Below are positions 16,399 to 23,066 of a DNA stretch of 64,000 nt, piece by piece. How positions within the stretch are numbered: the stretch's first letter is position 1; each line of letters opens with the position of its first letter. The stretch is from assembly GCA_001771815.1 (NCBI GenBank), contig MEPU01000006.1, forward strand, positions 124,001-188,000, in the 5' to 3' direction. Both the position numbers and the translations under genes were made by a program. The notes beneath the pieces are model-generated. The model saw only the letters and a list, made by a program, of their open reading frames with translations, did not search any database and was not told the origin of the DNA. Origin of the DNA: Bdellovibrionales bacterium RIFCSPHIGHO2_01_FULL_40_29. Its GTDB lineage: Bacteria; Bdellovibrionota; Bdellovibrionia; Bdellovibrionales; Bdellovibrionaceae.

Positions 16399-17426
16399 GC
16401 CAACTCAGTCTCAGGTACTGGATTTTTAAACTCTCGCTTTTCCTCTATGTGATTTGACCATTCTTTTTTCAGAGCAAAGTACCACTTCGCTTGAGTGTCA
16501 GCGTCATTGATGAGCATTAAAGTTGGGTCAAACTTTAAACCCTCTTGTTGCTTGGTGACGGCCAATAAATCCTGACCTAAAAAAGTATGACCAAAACTTT
16601 TCACCAAAGGTTTTGCTAAATTCAACCAAGGAATATTCCAAAAAGCCATTTGAATCACCTGAGTGCGATTCTCAGAAATCGGCATCAGCGCTGTCATCGA
16701 GAAAAAACTCTTCGTGCCGACTTGAATGTGTTCCACTCGCGTCCCAGGCAAAGTAAAGGTGATTTCCGTCGTTGGCTCACCACCCAAGATTTTATAAGCT
16801 TTCGAGTTTTTGGATGGTTCATGACGTTTCATTCGAAACCCGAATGAAACGGGGCCAAATTTTTTGTGTTTTTCATAAGACGATTTTGAACTGCGCCAAA
16901 ACCAACTTTTATGAACATAGGGACCATGAGCCGGATCCATCAATCCAATAACCGCATGATCAATATGGCAGGGAAACTCAACAACTTCGCAAAGCTGTGG
17001 CACGGCATTCAGAGGTATATCGGGTAATTTTGGAGGCTGCGGCGCCTGCGTAATATCGTAATTCGCAGATCCCATAAAAATCCAAACACCCCCGTGCAGT
17101 TCCTTCACTGGATATGATTTCACTTTGATTTTTGTGCAATCTAACTTTTGATCTGAAGTCAGCGATGGAATTTCTCGACAAACACCAGCACCATCAAATT
17201 TCCAACCATGATAATGGCACTCAACCATATCGCCAGACATCTGACCGTAGCGAAATGGAATTCCACGATGCGGACAAATATCACGAATCGCACTGACTAG
17301 CCCCGTCGATGTTCGAAAGAATAAAACAGGCTCGGACATGATTTCGACAGAAATCATTTTTCCAGGTTTAAGTTTTGCGGATGGCAACGCCATATACCAA
17401 TGATTATTTAAAACTTCTGTCATCAT
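16386..17426 (-). CDS. Rieske non-heme iron oxygenase, alpha-subunit type
   Basis: The 346-residue protein has a Rieske [2Fe-2S] motif, CPHRGIPF plus CHYHGWKF (Cys51, His53, Cys70, His73), then a catalytic domain with the mononuclear iron triad start DPAHGPYVH (Asp164, His167, His172). This layout is that of ring-hydroxylating or pheophorbide-type monooxygenases working with a separate reductase, which is not encoded nearby. The hydrophobic patch near residue 285 may only contact membrane. ATG at 17426 has AAGG four bases upstream; ATG at 17423 is equivalent. The nine-base gap after folD suggests an operon. Substrate unknown. Confidence 0.88.
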   Translation of the reverse strand: MMTEVLNNHWYMALPSAKLKPGKMISVEIMSEPVLFFRTSTGLVSAIRDICPHRGIPFRYGQMSGDMVECHYHGWKFDGAGVCREIPSLTSDQKLDCTKIKVKSYPVKELHGGVWIFMGSANYDITQAPQPPKLPDIPLNAVPQLCEVVEFPCHIDHAVIGLMDPAHGPYVHKSWFWRSSKSSYEKHKKFGPVSFGFRMKRHEPSKNSKAYKILGGEPTTEITFTLPGTRVEHIQVGTKSFFSMTALMPISENRTQVIQMAFWNIPWLNLAKPLVKSFGHTFLGQDLLAVTKQQEGLKFDPTLMLINDADTQAKWYFALKKEWSNHIEEKREFKNPVPETELAWRS

Positions 17427-17435
17427 TTTACCTTT

Positions 17436-18284
17436 TTAATTTTGTCTATGAAGCTGAGCTAACGTCATCGTATTTTTCATTAACATGGCAATAGTCATGG
17501 GTCCGACTCCTCCCGGAACTGGGGCTCTGGCAGATAGCCAGCCCTCTGCATTTTCGGATGAAACATCTCCACACAAGCCTTCGGGACGACGGTGAATTCC
17601 AACATCAATGACAACAGCATCTTTTTTAAAATCTGTAGGTTTAAAAAACTCAGCTTTACCAATAGCAACGAAAACGATATCTGCTTGAGCTATTAAATTT
17701 GATAAGTTTTCTGTTTTCGAATGGCACACTGTCACTGTTGCATTTTTTTGAATCAGCAGATGAAAAAGTGGTAACCCAACAATCAAACTTCGCCCCAGGA
17801 CAACAACTTTTTTTCCTGTCAGCTGAATCTTGTAATGATCCATCATTTCAATAATTCCTGCAGGTGTGCAACTCGCCACTTTTTGCTGACCTGCCATCAA
17901 AGCCCCAAGTGATGCCTGAGTTAAACCATCTGCATCTTTCTTCGGATCAATAATCTCGGTCAGCTTTTTTTCGTCTAAATGTTTTGGTAATGGCAATTGC
18001 AATAAAACAGCATCAACCCCAGAATCCAAATTTAATTTTTGCAAAGCGCCCGCCACCTCAGCCTCTGAAGCTGTTGCTGGCAAGCAAATCAAAGTTGATT
18101 TAAAATTCAAACGTTCGCAGGCTTTTTGTTTATGAGAAACATAAACACTACTGGCCGGGTCATCCCCGACTAAAACCACAGCCAAATGGGGAGAATTCCA
18201 CTTTTTTTCTGACCATGTCGAAAGCTGTTTGTTGATATCTGAGTAAACCGCTTCTGCAACAGGTTTTCCTTTTAATTCAATCAT
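17436..18284 (-). CDS. folD: FolD: methylenetetrahydrofolate dehydrogenase/cyclohydrolase
   Basis: Bifunctional cytoplasmic enzyme that interconverts 5,10-methylene-, methenyl- and 10-formyl-tetrahydrofolate for purine and formyl-Met synthesis. Landmarks are VGDDPASSVYVSHKQKAC, with the catalytic lysine in YVSHK, LLQLPLPKHLDE, DADGL, the NADP loop GRSLIVGLPL, and the C-terminal PVPGGVGPMTIAML. Length 282 aa is normal. The divergent 144-bp gap to the Ala/Lys-rich gene holds promoters for both sides. Confidence 0.97.
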   Translation of the reverse strand: MIELKGKPVAEAVYSDINKQLSTWSEKKWNSPHLAVVLVGDDPASSVYVSHKQKACERLNFKSTLICLPATASEAEVAGALQKLNLDSGVDAVLLQLPLPKHLDEKKLTEIIDPKKDADGLTQASLGALMAGQQKVASCTPAGIIEMMDHYKIQLTGKKVVVLGRSLIVGLPLFHLLIQKNATVTVCHSKTENLSNLIAQADIVFVAIGKAEFFKPTDFKKDAVVIDVGIHRRPEGLCGDVSSENAEGWLSARAPVPGGVGPMTIAMLMKNTMTLAQLHRQN

Positions 18285-18364
18285 CGCACCGCCAAGACCA
18301 GAGATTGACCTAATTTCTAAAGAAAATCAATACGTTACAGATCACAACACAGAGCCAACACATC

Positions 18365-18393
18365 TTGACCCAATGGAATCTGTAGATTAGATT
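18365..18393 (+). promoter_or_regulatory. Candidate sigma-70 promoter for the Ala/Lys-rich gene
   Basis: TTGACC (18365-18370, five of six consensus) and TAGATT (18388-18393, four of six) are separated by 17 bp, about 35 bp before the AUG of the downstream gene, leaving room for its GGAGG. This is found by eye only. Confidence 0.45.
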
Positions 18394-18428
18394 AACGCCT
18401 AATTCGACCCTATTTCCGGAGGCTTTCA

Positions 18429-18869
18429 ATGGCAGACAAAGTAAAATTATCAAAAGACGGAAACTCAATCGATTTCGTCCAATCCGAAAATATCCCAACC
18501 TCAGTTAAAAAGTTTCGCCAAAGCCCTGAAATTGAAGGTTTTTACCGCTTTGTATTTGAAAATGATCTACAAAAAGAAGCTTTTGAAATTCTTGATCGTA
18601 TTTCAGCTGCCCGAAAAGCAAAAAAACTCAAAGAAAAACAAGATGCACAGCCTGCTAAAATTGCAGCAGCTGCAAAAGTAAAAGAAGCAAAAAAAGTCGA
18701 AGCTGCAGCTATTGCCGCAGCAACAGCTAAGGCTGCTAAACCTACCAAGGCCGCACCCGTAAAAGCTGAGCCCGCTAAAAAAGTTGCTCCAGCCAAAGCA
18801 GCCACAAAACCCGCAGCTAAGGCTGTAACCAAAGCGGTTCCCGCAAAAAAAATAGCTAAAAAGAAATAG
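18429..18869 (+). CDS. Ala/Lys-rich histone H1-like protein
   Basis: The 146-residue protein has a folded-looking N-terminal 65 residues (SIDFVQSENIPTSVKKFRQS ... KEAFEILDRIS) and then a low-complexity tail of Ala, Lys and Pro repeats (AKAAKP, PAKKVAPAKAA) ending AKKIAKKK, like bacterial histone-H1-like nucleoid proteins. The start is fixed by CCGGAGG about seven bases before ATG. A DNA- or RNA-binding, chromosome-compacting role is the natural guess, but only the tail composition supports it. Confidence 0.78.
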   Translation: MADKVKLSKDGNSIDFVQSENIPTSVKKFRQSPEIEGFYRFVFENDLQKEAFEILDRISAARKAKKLKEKQDAQPAKIAAAAKVKEAKKVEAAAIAAATAKAAKPTKAAPVKAEPAKKVAPAKAATKPAAKAVTKAVPAKKIAKKK

Positions 18870-18930
18870 TATCCGAACTTCGGCGCCAAAAAGCTCATAA
18901 ATAGACTTGAGCGCCACTGTTGACTTGCAA

Positions 18931-18950
18931 GACCTCACCACTTGGAGGTC
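18931..18950 (+). promoter_or_regulatory. Hairpin covering the flp ribosome binding site
   Basis: GACCTC (18931-18936) can pair with GAGGTC (18945-18950), with an eight-base loop. The right arm contains most of the GGAGG (18944-18948) that serves the Flp pilin ATG at 18953. In mRNA this would hide the ribosome site, so translation could be controlled. The stem is only six base pairs. Confidence 0.35.
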
Positions 18951-18952
18951 TT

Positions 18953-19216
18953 ATGAAAATATCAATTCAAAAAAAATTAAAATCAAATCGCGGACAAGGG
19001 CTTATTGAATACCTAATTCTTGTGGCATTAATTGCTGTTGGATCCATCGGTGTGATGAAAGTTGTTGGCCAGAATGTCGCTATTCAATATGAAAACCTCA
19101 ATCGTGCAATGGGCGCCTCTATAGCGGAAAAACGACAAGTCTTAAATGCTGATGAGTCGACACTGAATCGAAAAGATTTGTCGAACTTTATGGATTCTTC
19201 CAGAACATCTCAATAG
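18953..19216 (+). CDS. flp: Flp family type IVb pilin
   Basis: Major-subunit type pilin of a Tad/Flp system. The 87-residue prepilin has the Flp signature: a basic leader ending in G, then QGLIEY (the G/XXXXEY cleavage and Glu5-Tyr6 motif), then a hydrophobic helix LILVALIAVGSIGVMKVV. The polar tail (about 45 residues) is longer than that of many Flp pilins. ATG at 18953 has GGAGG four bases upstream. It is the first gene of a closely packed run of five or six genes (gaps of 3 bp or overlaps). Confidence 0.88.
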   Translation: MKISIQKKLKSNRGQGLIEYLILVALIAVGSIGVMKVVGQNVAIQYENLNRAMGASIAEKRQVLNADESTLNRKDLSNFMDSSRTSQ

Positions 19217-19219
19217 TCT

Positions 19220-19555
19220 ATGAAAAATAAAAAGGGACAGGCACTTATTGAAGCTATGCTTCTGATGATCATTGTGACGATATCAGGATTCAAAGTTTTC
19301 CAACTTGGTCTGTCCCTGATCAGCGAGATTATTATTGAGAATTCATTAGAAACGGCGCTTCTCTGTCAATTTCAAGAAAATACCAACTGTGTAGGTAAGT
19401 TGAAATCCAGTCTACAGCAAATGAACCTCAAATCCATCAGGATCACAGATCACAGTCGCCCTGAAACAGCACGACTGCGGGTACAATGGAGCCTCGATGG
19501 AGAATCCTTTCATACTCTAGAAAGCGAGCTTCACCTTGATTTACAAGTTCCATAA
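19220..19555 (+). CDS. TadE-like pseudopilin
   Basis: The 111-residue protein begins with a short basic leader and the type IV-like junction KKGQALIEAMLLMIIV, followed by one hydrophobic helix and a small soluble domain with two cysteines (CQFQENTNC). This is the TadE/TadF pseudopilin layout. It starts three bases after the flp stop and overlaps the next gene by 20 bp, so it belongs to the same operon. Function as a minor pilin is by family and context. Confidence 0.72.
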   Translation: MKNKKGQALIEAMLLMIIVTISGFKVFQLGLSLISEIIIENSLETALLCQFQENTNCVGKLKSSLQQMNLKSIRITDHSRPETARLRVQWSLDGESFHTLESELHLDLQVP

Positions 19556-20273
19556 AAATCAATTAGGCTTTGCTAGCGTGCACTCGATATACCTTTTAGG
19601 TATTGCTGGCATTCTAATTTTTAGTCTTTCTTTTTTAATTTTTATTTCTCAAGCAAAACTCCAATTTCAATCCACCTGCATTAAGGAATCATTGCTCCTA
19701 CAGAAATCAATTATCCAGGCAGAAAAAAAATTGTTTTCCCTGAATCCCCTTTCAAGTATTTTATCTTATCGAATGAAAGTTGCACAGCTGCAGTTAACTG
19801 CAGCAACTCTTGCCATGAATTTTCCTGCCATAGCTTCAGCGACAGCGGAAATCGCTCGGATTCGCCAACAGCAGATTAAACTTGATCAGATACAGAGAAG
19901 CCTGATTTTCATGACAAATTCGCGCATTGCTGTTGAAAATCTTCGTATTCAATCTCAAATCAATCAGGCGACTTCATCACTCAGCAACCGATGGAACTTC
20001 TTTATTCAGACATTCCTGATCATCAGATCGGACCGCATATCAAAAATGGCAGTCCAAGCCCGGACGTCCGGATTGGCTCCCAATTACGAACTTAAACCCA
20101 ACTATAAAGTCGAACAAGCAGTGGCCTTCAATTGGCAATTGCGCTACTTGACCCGCAATGACAGTCAACGATTTTTGAAAAGTTCAAATCGCCTGAAGCT
20201 TTCATGTGGAGTCTTACCAAATCGAAATGGGGAAATATGGTCGGCCGAAATTCAAAAGGACAAATTTTATTAG
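19536..20273 (+). CDS. Tad-locus membrane-anchored protein, TadG/pseudopilin-like N-terminus
   Basis: The 245-residue product has a pilin-like N-terminus (KNQLGFASVHSIYLLGIAGIL), one membrane helix and a long soluble region rich in Gln and Ala with helical character (residues 50-150). The start is uncertain: TTG at 19536, inside the previous gene, keeps the basic leader and the G/F junction; GTG at 19578 would remove it. Two cysteines are far apart (one after the helix, one near the end). By position it may fill the TadG role, but length and sequence do not prove it. Confidence 0.6.
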   Translation: MIYKFHKNQLGFASVHSIYLLGIAGILIFSLSFLIFISQAKLQFQSTCIKESLLLQKSIIQAEKKLFSLNPLSSILSYRMKVAQLQLTAATLAMNFPAIASATAEIARIRQQQIKLDQIQRSLIFMTNSRIAVENLRIQSQINQATSSLSNRWNFFIQTFLIIRSDRISKMAVQARTSGLAPNYELKPNYKVEQAVAFNWQLRYLTRNDSQRFLKSSNRLKLSCGVLPNRNGEIWSAEIQKDKFY

Positions 20274-20410
20274 AAGCTGTTTTTCTAATCACGGTAGTCG
20301 TCGGATTACTTGTGCTTTTTCAAGCTCTGATTGAAAAACACCGCCTTGATACAAAATCTTACAAACTCTCGACAGAAAAAAATCGCGAATTCAGAAGGGA
20401 TCATCAATGA
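20237..20410 (+). CDS. Short TadE-like pseudopilin
   Basis: The 57-residue product begins MVGRNSKGQILLEAVFLI, again a basic leader, a G/Q junction with Glu5, and one hydrophobic helix (FLITVVVGLLVLFQALI), then a short charged tail. ATG at 20237 follows GGGGA three bases upstream; a longer in-frame start at 20204 lies deep in the previous gene and adds non-leader sequence. The stop overlaps the next start as ATGA. This is the third pilin-type gene in a row. Confidence 0.62.
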   Translation: MVGRNSKGQILLEAVFLITVVVGLLVLFQALIEKHRLDTKSYKLSTEKNREFRRDHQ

Positions 20411-20877
20411 AATCCATTAAACTCAGTCAGCAAAATAAAATCTTGCTGCTTTCATTTCTCATTTTAATTGCGGCTTATGCAATTTTTTCTGCAAAACCAA
20501 CTGAAAAAGGTGCTAAGCCCGAGCGTATTTATGCCGATACACTTATTCCAAAAGGCATGGTTTTAATTCCGATTGAACTACTTAATGCCGACGCTGTTGC
20601 GGGTTTGATGGATCAATACGGTGTGGTGGACTTATACTCTGGTCCTTCTGCAAATGTTGGCTCTAAAAAGTTGGCTTCTAAGGTCAAAGTCATGCGAGCA
20701 CCACTGAATCCGAATCAATATGCTGCTCTGGTCCCAGAGAACATCTCGGGTTACATCATGAGTCTGAGCGGTCCGTTCTGGGCTGTTGTTCAAAATAGAA
20801 ATGCTCAAGAAGCTACTGGAATTGCAGACCGAAAAGCAGCACCTGTACGCATTGAATACCACAAGGCTGGGGGATAA
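20407..20877 (+). CDS. CpaB/RcpC-like Tad-locus protein (tentative)
   Basis: The 156-residue protein has an N-terminal membrane anchor (LLLSFLILIAAYAIFSA) and a periplasmic part beginning YADTLIPKGMVLIPIEL, which recalls the SAF/CpaB pattern, where a G-rich turn precedes a beta strand and a later GVVDLYSG strand matches the CpaB 'D-V' segment. CpaB is usually near 270 aa, so this would be a reduced form. It is joined to its upstream neighbour by ATGA. Position between pilins and secretin partner supports a pilus-assembly role. Confidence 0.55.
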   Translation: MKSIKLSQQNKILLLSFLILIAAYAIFSAKPTEKGAKPERIYADTLIPKGMVLIPIELLNADAVAGLMDQYGVVDLYSGPSANVGSKKLASKVKVMRAPLNPNQYAALVPENISGYIMSLSGPFWAVVQNRNAQEATGIADRKAAPVRIEYHKAGG

Positions 20878-20878
20878 A

Positions 20879-21691
20879 ATGACTTTACAACTAATTATTT
20901 CAATTCTTTTTTCTTTGATGACTTCCTATTCCGCTGTTGCCCAAACTCTGTTGGTTCCGGATGAATCTATCCATGCCAGCGATTATACTGAAAAATGCCA
21001 ACGCGAAGGGTATACGTGCATCCAGAATTTTTTACTCACTCAAAAAATCCACGAGCCAACTCCACTTTTTGATACCTTGATGGACACAATGGATTTGAAT
21101 GAACAGAATTTTTTAAGCAGCTTACCAAAGCAAGTTCAAAAAATTATTGAATCCGAATCCGTTTCACTTGAACAGTTGGAAATGCTGGTGCGTCTTTTGG
21201 AACAAGCTGATACTCGAAATTCGCTTCGTCTTTTGAACGAATTGAAATTTATTGTATCTGCTATTCCTACTGATAAAAAAGTCTCTCCTCTTGATGGTGA
21301 TTACATTTTATTCTTTAAAACACCACTATCAAAAAAAGAATTTCATTCCATTAAGAAAAGCTATTTAGATATTCCTTACTTTACCATGACCTTCAATAGA
21401 CTGCCTCAGCGTCAATCAACAAAAACTTTGAATCAATCATACTCTCAAAAGGAAAACTTCTCGGAATATCTTGTAAAAGGCACTTGTCAAACGGCGACGA
21501 TTCTTTTTGAAGTTGGAACAGAAAGTTGGAAAATCATGTCAGAAAAATCATGTGGTTGGTCATCTGGACTGACATCAACATTGGGTCTTTTCACCACTCT
21601 AAAAGAAAATAAACACTGGATCATCACGGGAGCTTTAGTGATCGGAGCTGCTGTCCTTGCAAATCAGTACGAAGTGCAGTTTCAATTTTAG
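20879..21691 (+). CDS. Exported protein of the Tad locus, unknown function
   Basis: No family recognised. The 270-residue product has a signal peptide (cleavage near AVAQ, residue 21), a mainly helical body with Leu/Glu-rich segments (SLEQLEMLVRLLEQAD) and a C-terminal hydrophobic stretch (WIITGALVIGAAVLANQY) that may anchor it in a membrane. ATG at 20879 has a GGGGGA ribosome site six bases upstream, overlapping the previous stop. It is the last gene of the pilin run and may be an assembly partner specific to this lineage. Confidence 0.65.
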   Translation: MTLQLIISILFSLMTSYSAVAQTLLVPDESIHASDYTEKCQREGYTCIQNFLLTQKIHEPTPLFDTLMDTMDLNEQNFLSSLPKQVQKIIESESVSLEQLEMLVRLLEQADTRNSLRLLNELKFIVSAIPTDKKVSPLDGDYILFFKTPLSKKEFHSIKKSYLDIPYFTMTFNRLPQRQSTKTLNQSYSQKENFSEYLVKGTCQTATILFEVGTESWKIMSEKSCGWSSGLTSTLGLFTTLKENKHWIITGALVIGAAVLANQYEVQFQF

Positions 21692-23013
21692 AGTAATGAC
21701 TCACCATTAAAATAAACTTGTTTAATTTTATCATCGGCAATCTCGGTCCAACAGTTTACCCAGTTGGATTCGGGATGCTGGTGGTATTTATACCATTCAT
21801 CTTGAAATTGACTCCAACCTAATTTTTGACTTTCGATAAGTGCTTGTTGGGTTAGTAAAAGTGACGTGGGCTCAATCGGCGAATCACTGCCAAATCGAAT
21901 CGTTATTTTATTTTTCCGCAGTGATTCCCAAGGAAAAGATATCGCCACCAATTCTTGTGGAATAACATTTCGAAGCCAAAGATGATCGCTTATCCAATGG
22001 CATGGTTGTAGATGACATGTGATATGTAGTGACTTCATCATTTGTAGGGTTTCCGGACGCAAAAGCTGCACATGTTCCAAATTCAATCGGCCTAAAACGC
22101 CCTCTGTCGAAACAGTGCGAGCCACTTGAACAATTTGATGAACTGCTTCATCACCAATGGTATGAACTGCAAATTCAAGATTTTTCTGCCATGTCGCTCG
22201 CATGATGTTTTTAACATCAGACAAACTCCAAGAACATATCCCTAATTCCGTGGATCCAAGATAAGGCTTAGATAACAGGGCTGTATGGGATCCAAGTGAA
22301 CCATCAAAAAATAGCTTCACTCCGCGCACTTTAAGCAGGTTGCATGGATTTTTTTTCATAACTTCTATACAAGAAAAAACGTTCTCTAAATCATTCAGAG
22401 ATTCAATCGTCACAAACCCATCGATGTGCACTGTGAGTTCTTTGCGCTCAGACATTTCAGTTAATTGTTTCCAAAGAGGTTCCGTCATAGACAGATCGCG
22501 AACATGAGTAAATCCCCCCTTGTTGAAAATACTTTGTGCCGTCTGAATAAAATGTTTCGTTTGAAGACCATCAAATGAGGGCAGCTTCATGAGGGCTTGA
22601 ATATGGGCCTGATCAAATAAAATTCCCGTAGGATGCCCATTCAAGTCGCGACTGATTTTACCCCCACGTATATCTTGCGAAAAATCAAATCCTAAACTTG
22701 TTAATTTTTGAATGGCTCTCGTATTTATCCAAGAGGCATGTCCATCAACTCGAGAAAAAAATACTGGTGTTGTGGGAAATGCTGAATCCAAGATTTCTTT
22801 TGTTGGAAATTCAGAATTTATCCATTGATTCTGGTCCCAACCAAATCCGGTGAGCCACTCACCCTGAAAATGATGATCCTTAATCACTAAATTTTGTATA
22901 TCATTTGCTGATTTCAGATTTTTTAAAGACAAACTACAAGCCACTTGGCCCGTTGCTAAAAAATGACAATGACTATCGAAGGAATTTTTGATTTTTAAAA
23001 ACATAACCCCCAT
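21688..23013 (-). CDS. YtcJ-type amidohydrolase, N-terminally short
   Basis: Metal-dependent amidohydrolase of the family-3/YtcJ group. It starts almost at the metal-binding motif DSHCHFLATG (HxH), and later has RVDGHASWIN, HVRDLSM, VKLFFDGSLGSHTALL, HTIGDEAVH, LEHVQLL and FGSDSPIEP, the family's ligand set with the last Asp in GSDSP. At 441 residues it lacks about 65 N-terminal residues that normally form half of the small beta-sandwich domain; nothing upstream supplies them. The start is ATG 23013; ATG 23004 has GGGGG just before it but too close. Substrate unknown. It overlaps the Tad-locus gene by four bases. Confidence 0.82.
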   Translation of the reverse strand: MGVMFLKIKNSFDSHCHFLATGQVACSLSLKNLKSANDIQNLVIKDHHFQGEWLTGFGWDQNQWINSEFPTKEILDSAFPTTPVFFSRVDGHASWINTRAIQKLTSLGFDFSQDIRGGKISRDLNGHPTGILFDQAHIQALMKLPSFDGLQTKHFIQTAQSIFNKGGFTHVRDLSMTEPLWKQLTEMSERKELTVHIDGFVTIESLNDLENVFSCIEVMKKNPCNLLKVRGVKLFFDGSLGSHTALLSKPYLGSTELGICSWSLSDVKNIMRATWQKNLEFAVHTIGDEAVHQIVQVARTVSTEGVLGRLNLEHVQLLRPETLQMMKSLHITCHLQPCHWISDHLWLRNVIPQELVAISFPWESLRKNKITIRFGSDSPIEPTSLLLTQQALIESQKLGWSQFQDEWYKYHQHPESNWVNCWTEIADDKIKQVYFNGESLL

Positions 23014-23066
23014 TAGTGATGAGGGTTATTTGTATTTTAGTCAAATTTAAATATCAGAACAGAATT

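Noticed and set aside
414-18399. Shared 12-mer GATTAACGCCTA at about 414-425 and 18388-18399
   Set aside because: Many chance 12-mer pairs are expected in 64 kb; the contexts do not otherwise match.
18542-18941. Antisense frames over the Ala/Lys-rich gene
   Set aside because: Composition artefact: antisense of GCN/AAA codons reads as Ala/Phe/Leu-rich strings.
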